Shown here piece by piece: positions 44,062-52,442 of a DNA stretch of 64,000 bases (position 1 is its first letter; every line of letters starts with the position of its first letter). Source of the DNA: Lacisediminihabitans profunda (GTDB lineage: Bacteria > Actinomycetota > Actinomycetes > Actinomycetales > Microbacteriaceae). The notes beneath the pieces were generated by a model. The model was not told the DNA's origin, ran no database searches, and was given only the letters and a program-made list of their open reading frames with translations. The position numbers were made by a program, and so were the translations under genes. The DNA is taken from contig NZ_VRMG01000007.1 in NCBI RefSeq assembly GCF_008040105.1, positions 240,070 through 304,069 on the forward strand. Direction: 5' to 3'.

Positions 44062-44945
44062 GCACCATGACGAAGGCCGCGACGTCCCGCTCGTTCACGC
44101 GCACCGCGCGCCCGGGCGGCCGCGCGATCGCGGCGCGATCGCTGCTCTACGCCCTGCTCGTGGCGCTGGCGATCGTCTACATCTTCCCGTTCCTCATCCA
44201 GGTGGCGACGTCGTTCAAGACGGAGGCGGAGGCCGCGGCCAATCCGCTCTCGCTCGTGCCGGCGACGTTCTCCACGGCGGCCTACGAGCGGCTGTTCCTG
44301 CACTCGGACTTTCCGATCTGGTTCAAGAACTCGGTGATCGTGACGGTGTTCGTGACCCTCGGCCGGGTGTTCTTCAACTCGCTCGCCGGCTACGCGCTCG
44401 CCCGGCTCAACTTCCGCGGGCGCAACCTGATGTTCGCGGGCCTGATCGCCGTGATGTCGGTGCCCGGGGTCGTGCTGCTCATCCCGAAGTTCCTCGTGAT
44501 CAACCAGATCGGCATCTACGACTCCTACGCCGGCATGATCATCCCGCTGCTCACCGACGCGGCGGGGATCTTCATCATGAAGAACTTCTTCGAGTCGATC
44601 CCGGTGAGCGTGGAGGAGCAGGCGCGGATCGATGGCGCCGGCACCTTCCGGGTGTTCTGGTCGGTCGTTCTGCCGATGGCGAGACCCGCCCTCGTGACGA
44701 TCATCATCCTGTCGTTCCAGGGCTCGTGGAATGAGCTGAGCCACTTCATCGTGTCCACCCAGTCGCCCGACCTCGTCACCCTCACGAAGGGCGTCGCCTC
44801 GCTCGCCTCCGGGCAGTTGAGCCAGGGCACCCAGTATCCGATCAAGCTCGCCGCGGCGGCGATCATGACGGTGCCGGTCGCCGTGATGTTCTTCATCTTC
44901 CAGAAGCGCATCATGAACGCGAGTGACGGCGCGGTCAAGGAGTGA
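44058..44945 (+). CDS. Sugar ABC transporter permease (MalG/UgpE type)
   Basis: This 295-residue partner permease has six helices and the EAA loop EEQARIDGAGTFRVFWSVVLP. The start at 44058 is fixed by an ATGA overlap with the upstream permease. No ATPase gene follows, which is common for CUT1 sugar importers in Actinobacteria, where one MsiK-like ATPase serves several systems. The glycosidase gene next in line suggests the imported sugar is an alpha-glucan oligosaccharide. Confidence 0.94.
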   Translation: MSTMTKAATSRSFTRTARPGGRAIAARSLLYALLVALAIVYIFPFLIQVATSFKTEAEAAANPLSLVPATFSTAAYERLFLHSDFPIWFKNSVIVTVFVTLGRVFFNSLAGYALARLNFRGRNLMFAGLIAVMSVPGVVLLIPKFLVINQIGIYDSYAGMIIPLLTDAAGIFIMKNFFESIPVSVEEQARIDGAGTFRVFWSVVLPMARPALVTIIILSFQGSWNELSHFIVSTQSPDLVTLTKGVASLASGQLSQGTQYPIKLAAAAIMTVPVAVMFFIFQKRIMNASDGAVKE

Positions 44946-45047
44946 CGGGCGCCCTCCCCGAACCCGCGCGAGGTGGTCACCGCCACGGTGGCGACGTGCG
45001 GGATCCTCGACACCCGACCACACAACGGCAAGGAAACTCGTAACCAG

Positions 45048-47090
45048 ATGAACGCCACACTCCAGCCGCTCCTGCACGACGAGATCGTGATCCTGCGCGC
45101 ACCGACCCAGGCCTGGTCGTCGCCCTCCGGCGCGATCGGCTCCGGCGCCATCCACGGCATCTATCACTCGGATGTTCGGATCGTGTCGAGAGTCGAGGTG
45201 CGCTACGACGGCTACGAGGTCGAGAGCATCGCGACGGTTCCGGGCGGCGCGGAGAGTGTGGCGTTCATCGGGCTGCTCCGCCACCTCGACGACTCGACCC
45301 CGGATCCCCGGGTGCGCGTGGTGCAGCGCCGAACCGTCACGACGACGGGCGCCATCGAGTCGATCGTCTTCGAGTCCACGCTCGAGCACGAGGTGTCGTG
45401 CACGGTGGTCGTGCGGCTGCAGAGCGACCTCGCCGAGATGGACCTCGTGAAAGCCGGGCTCACGGAGCCGCTCGCCGCGATCAGCATCGAGGGCGAGACG
45501 GCCTCCTGGGGCCGGGACGCCATCGAGGCGTCGCTGCGGGCCACCGGCGCGGCGCTCGCGATCGCCGCCGACGGCTTTCTCGAGCTGACCTGGACGGTCA
45601 CGATTCCGGCCAAGGGCTCCACCCGCCTGGGCTGGGCGATCGAGGCATCGGATGCGGATGCCGTCGTGCGCGGTCTCACCACGCCGCCCGGCTGGTCGGT
45701 TCCGGTGCTCACCGGCGGGGACGACCGCCTCGCGCGCTGGGTCTCCCGGGCCCTCGGCGACCTCGACGCGCTGCGCCTCACCACGGTCGCCGATCCGACC
45801 TCCGAGTTCCTCGCCGCCGGCGCACCGTGGTTCTTCACCCTGTTCGGCCGCGACTCGATCTGGGCCGCGCGCTTCATGCTTCCGCTCGGCACCCGGCTCG
45901 CCGGGGACACCCTGCGCGTGCTCGCCGGGCTCCAGGGCACCGCCACCGTCGCCGAGACGGCGGAGCAGCCCGGCAAGATCATGCACGAACTCCGACGCGG
46001 CACCCTCGAGATCCCGGGTGCCGGGATCTCGCTTCCGCCGCTCTACTACGGCACCGTCGACGCGACGGCGCTCTGGGTGTGCCTGCTTCACGACGCCTGG
46101 CGCTGGGGTCTGCCGGGCGACGAGGTGCGGTCCATGATCCCCCAGCTCGTTGCCGCCCTCGAATGGATGCGGGACTTCGGCGACGCGGACGGCGACGGCC
46201 TTCTCGAATACGTGGACTCCACCGGCAAGGGGCTCGCCAACCAGGGCTGGAAGGACTCCGGCGACTCAGTGCAGTGGCGAAACGGCTCGCTCGCCGAGGG
46301 GCCGATCGCGCTCTGCGAGGTGCAGGCTTACGCCTTCGAGGCGGCCACCCACGGCGCCGACCTGCTCGACCACTTCGGGGTGGACGGCGGCGACGAGTGG
46401 CGCGCCTGGGCCGCCCTTCTCAAGTCGCGCTTCAACGAGACGTTCTGGATCCAGGATTCGGACGGGGCATACCCGGCGATCGCCCTCGACGCGCAGAAGC
46501 GCGCGGTGGACACCGTCACGAGCAACCTCGGGCACCTGCTCGGCACCGGCCTTCTCGACGACCGCCAGGCCGCCCTCGTGACCCGTCGTCTGGTGTCGCC
46601 GGAACTCAACTCTGGCTTCGGGCTCCGCACGATGTCCACCGACTCGGCCGGCTACTGGCCGCTGAGCTACCACGGCGGCAGCGTCTGGACCCACGACACG
46701 GCCATCGCCATCCACGGCCTCAGTCGGGATGGCTTCGTGGCCGAGGCGGGGACGCTCGTTTCCGGACTGCTCGCCGCGGCATCCGGTTTCGACTACCGCA
46801 TGCCCGAACTGCACTCCGGAGACGCGGCCTCTGCCTTCGCGTCTCCTGTGCCCTATCCGGCGGCCTGCCGACCGCAGGCCTGGTCGGCGGCCGCTGCCGT
46901 CTCGGTGCTCGGCAGCGTGCTCGGCCTCAACCCGGACGCCCAGTCGGCCACGATCGGGGTGTCGCCGAGCCCGCTCGCCGGCTCGCTGTCGGTGTCCGGA
47001 CTGCGGCTCGGGGACGCGGATGTCTCGATCACCCTCAACCACGACGGCGAGGTCACCGCGGCCTCTGGTGCCGGGGTGCTCGTCGGCTGA
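45048..47090 (+). CDS. Glycogen-debranching-type amylo-alpha-1,6-glucosidase family protein
   Basis: This 680-residue protein has an N-terminal GDE_N-like beta domain (about 1-220, with AIHGIYHSDVRIVSRVEVRYDGYEVE) and an (alpha/alpha)6 barrel. The barrel contains WFFTLFGRDSIWAARFMLP, LEYVDSTGKGLANQGWKDSGD and YHGGSVWTHDTAIA. There is no signal peptide, so it acts in the cytoplasm on imported sugar. In this family related proteins cleave alpha-glucosidic or other terminal sugars. It is about 100 bp downstream of the ABC permeases and is probably in the same operon. Exact specificity is unknown. Confidence 0.87.
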   Translation: MNATLQPLLHDEIVILRAPTQAWSSPSGAIGSGAIHGIYHSDVRIVSRVEVRYDGYEVESIATVPGGAESVAFIGLLRHLDDSTPDPRVRVVQRRTVTTTGAIESIVFESTLEHEVSCTVVVRLQSDLAEMDLVKAGLTEPLAAISIEGETASWGRDAIEASLRATGAALAIAADGFLELTWTVTIPAKGSTRLGWAIEASDADAVVRGLTTPPGWSVPVLTGGDDRLARWVSRALGDLDALRLTTVADPTSEFLAAGAPWFFTLFGRDSIWAARFMLPLGTRLAGDTLRVLAGLQGTATVAETAEQPGKIMHELRRGTLEIPGAGISLPPLYYGTVDATALWVCLLHDAWRWGLPGDEVRSMIPQLVAALEWMRDFGDADGDGLLEYVDSTGKGLANQGWKDSGDSVQWRNGSLAEGPIALCEVQAYAFEAATHGADLLDHFGVDGGDEWRAWAALLKSRFNETFWIQDSDGAYPAIALDAQKRAVDTVTSNLGHLLGTGLLDDRQAALVTRRLVSPELNSGFGLRTMSTDSAGYWPLSYHGGSVWTHDTAIAIHGLSRDGFVAEAGTLVSGLLAAASGFDYRMPELHSGDAASAFASPVPYPAACRPQAWSAAAAVSVLGSVLGLNPDAQSATIGVSPSPLAGSLSVSGLRLGDADVSITLNHDGEVTAASGAGVLVG

Positions 47091-47172
47091 CGCCTCGTGT
47101 TTCGCACCCGCGTTTCCCGACTCGCGCGTTTCCCGCGCAGGTGTTTCTCGCGACCCGGGTTTCTCCCTATCC

Positions 47173-47264
47173 GCGTTTCTCCGGAGGTTTCCGCCCGAAA
47201 CAGCCGAAACGGCCCGACTCGGGCCCGAAAAGGGACAATTGACGCGAATCCTCCGGAGAAACGC
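47173..47264. repeat. 92-bp palindrome-ended intergenic element, copy C
   Basis: Ends GCGTTTCTCCGGAGG and CCTCCGGAGAAACGC are perfect reverse complements. The interior shares CCGCCCGAAAC and GGCCCGA-like words with copy D. Before it, the word GTTTC recurs at 47099, 47112, 47128, 47143, 47159 and 47175, i.e. every 13-16 bp, as if the left end had been multiplied. It lies 82 bp past the glycosidase stop. Confidence 0.85.
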
Positions 47265-47393
47265 ACGTCGCTGCGGGCGGGTGCCGACGCCTTTGTCACC
47301 CCCGCCGTCGGTGAGGACGACATCGGCTGCCTCCAAGCAGCGAGCGGATGCGGCGTCATCCGTGCCATTCGTCTCGGCTGGCCAGTGCGGCAC

Positions 47394-47485
47394 GCGTTTC
47401 TCCGGAGGTATCCGTCCGAAACCGCTATTTCGGCCCGATTCGGGGTCGAAATGGGCCGGTAGACGCGAAACCTCCGGAGAAACGC
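47394..47485. repeat. 92-bp palindrome-ended intergenic element, copy D
   Basis: It has the same ends and exactly the same length as copies A and C. Interior words such as TCCGTCCGAAAC and GGCCCGATTCGGGGTCGAAA are the clearest version of the family core. The 129 bp between C and D (47265-47393) hold no recognisable gene. It ends 46 bp from the monooxygenase stop. Confidence 0.85.
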
Positions 47486-47531
47486 GTGTTGGCGCGAGGC
47501 GCGGAGCGCGGGACGAGAAGCGGGAGGCGGG

Positions 47532-48617
47532 TCAGCCGATGTTGGAGAGGGTCGCGATCACCTGGCGCGCGATCTGCCGGCCGGCCCGGTTCGCGCCGAT
47601 CGTGCTCGCCTGCGGGCCGTAGCCTGCGAAGAAGATGCGCGGGTCCTTCCAGGCCGACCCATTGCCCACGGACACGCCGCCCTCCTTCTCGCGCAGCTTG
47701 AGCGGCGAGAGGTGGCGGAGTTCCGGGCGGAAGCCGGTGGACCAGACGATCGCATCCGCCTTCTGGAAGCTCCCGTCCTCCCAGCGCACGCCATCCGGCT
47801 CGATGGAGGAGAACATCGGCCGGGCGACGAGCAGCCCGCGGTCGATGCCCGACTGGATTCTCCTGGTGCGCGGGATGCCGGTGCCGCTGACGATGCTCGG
47901 GAGCGCACGGCCCGCGCGGGCGGCCTCGTCCTGCATCGCGACGGCGGCCTTGCCGTCCTCCATGTTGAGCTCCCCGTCGTCGAGGTACTCGACGGGACGC
48001 CTCGTCACCCAGGTCAGCTCGGACGCCACGTTCTCCAGCTCGAGCAGGAAGCCGATCGCGGAAGTGCCCCCGCCGACCACGACCACGCTCTGGCCGGCGA
48101 ACTGCGCAGCGGACCGGTAGTCGGTCGTGTGCACGTGCCGGCCCCGGAAGTCATTGAGCCCCGGATACCACGGCACGAAGGGCGATCCCCAGGTGCCAGT
48201 GGCGTTGACGACGATCTCGGTGGTGAGCTCCTCCTCAGCGAAACCGACCACGAGTTCGGTGCCCCGATTGAAGACCCGCTTCACGTCCACCGGGCGGCGC
48301 ACCTGCAGGTTGTAGTGCTCCTCGTACTGCCGGTAATACTCGGCGACCACGTCCTTCGCGGGCAGCGTGCGATCCGCGGTCTCGAAGCTCAGGCCGACGG
48401 CATCCATCCCGGGAAGGTCGTTGATGCGGTGTGCCGAGCCGATGCGGAGGGCATCCCAGCGCAACTGCCAGGCTCCCCCGGTGGACGGTCCGCGGTCAAG
48501 CACGACGAAGTCGCTGCCCGGTTCGAGGCCGAGTCGCTGGAGGTAGAACGACACCGAAAGTCCGGCCTGGCCCGCACCAATCACCACTACGGAGGGGTGC
48601 GTCGGAGAGGATGTCAC
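47532..48617 (-). CDS. Flavin-containing monooxygenase / NAD(P)-binding oxidoreductase
   Basis: This 361-residue protein has an FAD-binding GAGQAG (14-19) in VVVIGAGQAGLSVSFYLQ and a second dinucleotide site VVVVGGGTSAIGFLLE near 175. Between them is a YHTTDYRSA-like segment. It resembles the CzcO/YUCCA-like monooxygenases. The substrate is unknown. The GTG start has TAACGT (48624-48629) 6 nt upstream and no ribosome site, so it is probably leaderless. Confidence 0.9.
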   Translation of the reverse strand: MTSSPTHPSVVVIGAGQAGLSVSFYLQRLGLEPGSDFVVLDRGPSTGGAWQLRWDALRIGSAHRINDLPGMDAVGLSFETADRTLPAKDVVAEYYRQYEEHYNLQVRRPVDVKRVFNRGTELVVGFAEEELTTEIVVNATGTWGSPFVPWYPGLNDFRGRHVHTTDYRSAAQFAGQSVVVVGGGTSAIGFLLELENVASELTWVTRRPVEYLDDGELNMEDGKAAVAMQDEAARAGRALPSIVSGTGIPRTRRIQSGIDRGLLVARPMFSSIEPDGVRWEDGSFQKADAIVWSTGFRPELRHLSPLKLREKEGGVSVGNGSAWKDPRIFFAGYGPQASTIGANRAGRQIARQVIATLSNIG

Positions 48618-48680
48618 GCGTTAACGTTAGCCGTCGTTCCCGCGCGTGCTCACGGAGCCAAAGGGATGGTGTCCCGCATG

Positions 48681-48697
48681 CTAAAGTTGCCCTTTAG
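48681..48697. promoter_or_regulatory. Small palindrome and -10 upstream of the DUF3073 gene
   Basis: CTAAAG-TTGCC-CTTTAG is a perfect 6-bp inverted repeat and contains TAAAGT (48682-48687), a possible -10 element, 90 bp before the DUF3073 start. Confidence 0.4.
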
Positions 48698-48771
48698 ATT
48701 TCGTAGTTCCTTGTTGGTCATCCCAGGCAATTGTGAGCTTGCTCGGGCAGGAATCGTGAGGGGGTCAAGCC

Positions 48772-49011
48772 ATGGGGCGCGGCCGTCAAAAAGCTAAGCA
48801 CACCAAAGTTGCCCGCGAGCTGAAATACTTCAGCCCGGACACCAACTACAACGCGCTCGAACGCGAACTCACGCACCCTGTCACCGGGGCTCCCGTCGAC
48901 GCTCGCCTCGAAGAAGACCTCGAGAAATGGCCGGAATTCAACACGGCCAGCGGCTACACGGACGAGTACTCGGAAGACGAGTTCGAGTCCGACCAGAACA
49001 AGACCGCGTAG
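48772..49011 (+). CDS. DUF3073 family small protein
   Basis: This 79-residue acidic protein starts MGRGRQKAKHTKVARELKYFSPDTNY, an almost invariant actinobacterial opening, and ends with a run of Asp/Glu. The function is unknown. A GAGGGGG ribosome site lies 9 nt before the ATG. The gene is convergent with purM, the same neighbourhood as Rv0810c/purM in Mycobacterium tuberculosis. Confidence 0.93.
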   Translation: MGRGRQKAKHTKVARELKYFSPDTNYNALERELTHPVTGAPVDARLEEDLEKWPEFNTASGYTDEYSEDEFESDQNKTA

Positions 49012-49079
49012 GCGGCATCACCTCACCACGTGGGTCGGGGCGCGGCTCCACTGCCGGGCAGTTGTGTGCCCCTCCGCCG

Positions 49080-49152
49080 ATCTTGGCAGGAAAGTGCTCC
49101 AGGCAGGAAAGGGCTCTAGACCGGAAACGGCCCTGGACCGGAAAGTGCTCTA
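49080..49152. repeat. 17-bp tandem repeat, four units
   Basis: Four units of 17 bp follow one another: GGCAGGAAAGTGCTCCA, GGCAGGAAAGGGCTCTA, GACCGGAAACGGCCCTG and GACCGGAAAGTGCTCTA, then GGCCGG. They lie at the 3' end of purM, between it and the convergent DUF3073 gene, and just enter the purM stop. Confidence 0.8.
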
Positions 49153-50250
49153 GGCCGGGTACGCGCCGACGAGTCGAACGGCCCCGCCATTCACGCCCTT
49201 TGCGCCCTGCTCGAAGCCGGTGAGGTCTCGTGCGCCCACGGTGACGCCGCCGACGAGCCAGGCCGGGACACCGCTCGTCACGAGCCTCGTGATCACCGCG
49301 TCCGCGGCATCCGCGCTCACGACCGCGATCATGCCGATCCCCAGGTTCCAGGTACCCTCGGTCTCGGTGAGGGCCATGCCGCCCCACTCCGCGAGTACGC
49401 GGAACACCGGCTGGGGCGACCACGCGCTGCGATCAATCTCGACCCAGCAGCCCACGGGCAGCACCCTCGCGAGGTTGGCGGCGATCCCGCCTCCGGTCAC
49501 GTGGCTGAGGGCGTGCACGCTCGAGGCGAGAGACTCGTCGGCGAGCAGCTTGAGGAGCGGTTTCGTGTACAGCCTGGTCGGCTCGAGCAGGACCTCGCCC
49601 ACCAGCCCGCCGAGCTCGTTCGAGTGTTCGGCGTAGGTCATCTTGCGGCCGGCCAGCACATGCCGCACGAGTGAGTAGCCGTTGGAGTGCAGGCCGGATG
49701 ACCCGAGCGCGATGACGACGTCGCCATCGGCCACGAGGTCGGCGCCGAGCAGGCGGTCGGCCTCGACCGCTCCGACGGCGGCACCGGCCACGTCGTAGTC
49801 GTCCGGGCCGAGGAGCCCGGGATGCTCGGCCGTCTCGCCGCCGACGAGGGCGGTGCCGGTCTCGGCGCAGCCCCGCGCGATGCCGGCCACGATGTCGGCG
49901 ATCCGGGTCGGAACGACCTTGCCGCACGCGATGTAGTCGGTCATGAAGAGCGGCGTCGCGCCCACCACGACGATGTCGTCCACGACCATGCCGACGAGGT
50001 CGATCCCGATGCTGTCGTGCTTGTCGATCGCCTGCGCGATGGCCACCTTCGTGCCGACGCCGTCGGTGGAGGTCGCGAGCAGGGGGCGCTCGAACGACTT
50101 GAGAAACGACACGTCGAAGAGCCCGGCGAAGCCGCCGACGCCGCCCAGAACCTGCGGGCCGTGCGTCCGGGAAACCGCCGCCTTCATCAGTTCGACGGCC
50201 AGGTCTCCGGCCGCCGTGTCAACGCCCGCTTCGGCGTACTTGCTGGCCAT
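49150..50250 (-). CDS. purM: Phosphoribosylformylglycinamidine cyclo-ligase (AIR synthetase)
   Basis: This 366-residue enzyme closes the imidazole ring of AIR with ATP, step 5 of purine synthesis. It begins ASKYAEAGVDTAAGDLAVELMK and contains GVGTKVAIA, DDIVVVGATPLFMTDYIACGK and the ATP/phosphate segment GGETAEHPG. I chose the ATG at 50248-50250 because it matches the family start; the longer frame adds a non-homologous tail. It is divergent from purF with only 74 bp between. Confidence 0.95.
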   Translation of the reverse strand: MASKYAEAGVDTAAGDLAVELMKAAVSRTHGPQVLGGVGGFAGLFDVSFLKSFERPLLATSTDGVGTKVAIAQAIDKHDSIGIDLVGMVVDDIVVVGATPLFMTDYIACGKVVPTRIADIVAGIARGCAETGTALVGGETAEHPGLLGPDDYDVAGAAVGAVEADRLLGADLVADGDVVIALGSSGLHSNGYSLVRHVLAGRKMTYAEHSNELGGLVGEVLLEPTRLYTKPLLKLLADESLASSVHALSHVTGGGIAANLARVLPVGCWVEIDRSAWSPQPVFRVLAEWGGMALTETEGTWNLGIGMIAVVSADAADAVITRLVTSGVPAWLVGGVTVGARDLTGFEQGAKGVNGGAVRLVGAYPA

Positions 50251-50297
50251 TCGTGTTCCGTTCCTGAACCGTGAAAGACTTGGGTTAATCACCCCCA

Positions 50298-50307
50298 ACT
50301 CTACGGT
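50298..50307. promoter_or_regulatory. Overlapping divergent -10 elements of purM and purF
   Basis: On the + strand TACGGT (50302-50307) and on the minus strand TAGAGT (50298-50303) overlap by two bases. Each is a TANNNT element facing its own gene. Polymerase could serve only one at a time. The purF leader would be about 11 nt. Confidence 0.5.
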
Positions 50308-50324
50308 CTGGAGACTCACCGCGA

Positions 50325-51782
50325 ATGTGCGGCATTGTCGGCATCGTTTCTTCGGAACCCGCCAACCAACAGGTCTACGACAGCCTCCTGCTTCTACAGC
50401 ATCGCGGTCAGGACTCCACGGGCATCGCCACCGCGGAGGGACGCACCTTCCACATGGTGAAGGCCAAGGGCCAGGTGCGCGAGGCGTTCCGCACCCGTGA
50501 CATGCGCGCCCTCCCCGGCAACATGGGGCTCGGCCACTGCCGCTACGCCACCAAGGGCAGCGCCGCCAACGAGGAGGAGGCCCAGCCGTTCTACGTGAAC
50601 GCGCCGTACGGCATCGTCCTCGTGCACAACGGCAACCTCACCAACACGCGCGAGCTCACTCAGGAGCTCTTCCACATCGACCGCCGGCACCTCAACACGA
50701 GCTCGGACACCGAGCTGCTGGTGAACGTGCTCGCCCACGAGCTGCAGGAGCAGGTGACGGGGCTCGACCTCGACCCCGACCAGATCTTCGCCGCCGTCGA
50801 AAGGGTGCACGAGCGCGTCGAGGGCTCATACGCGACCATCGCGATGATCCCCGGCTACGGCCTGCTCGCGTTCCGCGACCCGTTCGGCATCCGCCCCCTC
50901 GTGCTCGGCAAGCGCCCCCGCGGCTTCGTCGGGGAGGACTGGATCGTGGCATCCGAGTCCCTCGTTCTCGAGAGCGCCGGCTACGAGTTCGTTCGGGATG
51001 TCGCCCCCGGAGAGGCGATCTTCATCGCCCTCGACGGCGAGATGATCTCCCGGCAGTGCGCGAAGAGCCCGCGGCTCGTGCCGTGCTCATTCGAGTACGT
51101 CTACCTCGCCCGCCCCGACTCGATCATGAACGGCATCTCGGTCTACGAGGCGCGACTCCGACTCGGCAACCGGCTCGCCGACACGATCGCCAAGTACACG
51201 CCGATGGGAGACATCGACGTCGTCATGCCGATCCCGGACTCTGCCCGCCCCGCCGCAATGCAGGTGGCTCAGAAGCTCGGGGTGGAGTACCGCGAGGGGT
51301 TCTACAAGAACCGCTACGTGGGACGCACGTTCATCATGCCCGGCCAGGCCGAGCGCAAGAAGTCGGTGAAGCAAAAGCTCAACGCGATGGGCTCCGAGTT
51401 CCGCGGCAAGAACATCCTCATCGTGGACGACTCGATCGTGCGCGGCACCACCTCCAAGGAGATCGTGCAGATGGCCCGCGAGGCCGGCGCGAACAAGGTC
51501 ACCTTCACCTCCGCCGCACCCCCGGTGCGCTTCCCGCACGTCTACGGCATCAACATGCCGTCCCGGCAGGAGCTCGTGGCGCACGGCCGCAAGATCCCGG
51601 AGATCGCCACCGAGCTCGGCGCCGACTACCTCATCTACCAGGAGGTCGCCGACATGCAGGCGGCGATCATCGAGGGGTCGAACGTGACCGCCCTCGAGAT
51701 GAGTTGCTTCACGGGCGAATACATCACCGGCACCGTCACGCCCGAATACCTCGACTGGGTGGAGCGCACGCAGCTCAGCTGA
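50325..51782 (+). CDS. purF: Amidophosphoribosyltransferase
   Basis: This 485-residue enzyme is the first of the de novo purine pathway. The sequence starts MCGIVGIV, so Met removal exposes the Ntn nucleophile Cys2 directly, without the propeptide some PurF proteins have. The PRPP site ILIVDDSIVRGTTSKEI is near residues 363-380. Glutaminase residues GLGHCRYATKG and HNGNLTN are intact. It is divergent from purM. Confidence 0.96.
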   Translation: MCGIVGIVSSEPANQQVYDSLLLLQHRGQDSTGIATAEGRTFHMVKAKGQVREAFRTRDMRALPGNMGLGHCRYATKGSAANEEEAQPFYVNAPYGIVLVHNGNLTNTRELTQELFHIDRRHLNTSSDTELLVNVLAHELQEQVTGLDLDPDQIFAAVERVHERVEGSYATIAMIPGYGLLAFRDPFGIRPLVLGKRPRGFVGEDWIVASESLVLESAGYEFVRDVAPGEAIFIALDGEMISRQCAKSPRLVPCSFEYVYLARPDSIMNGISVYEARLRLGNRLADTIAKYTPMGDIDVVMPIPDSARPAAMQVAQKLGVEYREGFYKNRYVGRTFIMPGQAERKKSVKQKLNAMGSEFRGKNILIVDDSIVRGTTSKEIVQMAREAGANKVTFTSAAPPVRFPHVYGINMPSRQELVAHGRKIPEIATELGADYLIYQEVADMQAAIIEGSNVTALEMSCFTGEYITGTVTPEYLDWVERTQLS

Positions 51783-51840
51783 CCGCGTGATCTCGGCGCA
51801 CCAGGGCTCCAGCTCCAGCTCCAGCTCACCTCAGCGCGGT

Positions 51841-51896
51841 GAGGTGCCCGGATTTGCCACTATCCGGCCAACGATGACGACAGTTGTGGGCACCTC
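51841..51896. repeat. 56-bp inverted-repeat element downstream of purF
   Basis: The arms GAGGTGCCC (51841-51849) and GGGCACCTC (51888-51896) are perfect reverse complements. In addition CACCTCAGCGCGG occurs directly at 51827-51839 and 51891-51903, so the element is bounded by a 13-bp direct repeat. It lies 58 bp past the purF stop. Confidence 0.7.
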
Positions 51897-51952
51897 AGCG
51901 CGGGCGAGCGAGCGAGCGAGCAGCCAGGGCCGAACCCGCGCCGCGCCGCGCC

Positions 51953-52031
51953 GAAAACGCAGGACATCCGCCGCCCCACGCCGACTGTGGCCGCGCAAAG
52001 GCGTCTTTCAGGCCGAATCTCCTGCGTTTTC
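51953..52031. repeat. 79-bp palindrome-ended intergenic element, copy 2
   Basis: It starts GAAAACGCAGGA and ends TCCTGCGTTTTC, exactly as the copy at 18797-18875 and with the same 79-bp length. It ends 11 bp from the stop of the small membrane-protein gene on the minus strand. A short repeat GCGGTCAGGGT follows it (52038-52065). Confidence 0.82.
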
Positions 52032-52042
52032 AGGGTGCGCGG

Positions 52043-52438
52043 TCAGGGTGCGCGGTCAGGGTGCGGCTCGTCGGCGGCGGGCTCGTCGGGGGCGGGGAGC
52101 GGGTCGACCGCGGTGTGTTCGACGACGACGCTTCTCGCCCGTCGGCTCGACACCCGGTCGAGCACGATGGCGACGATGGCACCGACCAGCACTCCGGCCG
52201 GAACGCCGTAGAGGGCGAAGTAGCCGAAGAGAGCACCGAACCCCACTGCGGGGTCCACCGGAAACAGCGCTGTCAGCACGAAGGTGACGATCGCCCCGAG
52301 TCCACCGCCCAGGATCAGGAAGATCGGGTAGCGGGGGGCGCGCCGGATGCGCACCTCGGCGGCCGCGACGGTGCCGGTCGGCGGCTTCGCGTCGTCCGGA
52401 TGCTGGGCTGCCCCGTCTGGAGGCGTCTCGACTGGCAT
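52043..52438 (-). CDS. Small two-helix membrane protein of unknown function
   Basis: This 131-residue protein has a hydrophilic N-terminal tail (about 40), two hydrophobic segments (YPIFLILGGGLGAIVTFVLT and a second with YGVPAGVLVGAIVAIVL) and an acidic, proline-rich C-terminal tail. The loop has VDPAVGFGALFGYFALYG. It is probably an inner-membrane protein. I do not recognise a family. It lies 4 bp downstream of the sterol-carrier-like gene, so the two form an operon. I chose the ATG at 52438; 52465 is the alternative. Confidence 0.75.
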   Translation of the reverse strand: MPVETPPDGAAQHPDDAKPPTGTVAAAEVRIRRAPRYPIFLILGGGLGAIVTFVLTALFPVDPAVGFGALFGYFALYGVPAGVLVGAIVAIVLDRVSSRRARSVVVEHTAVDPLPAPDEPAADEPHPDRAP

Positions 52439-52442
52439 GGTT

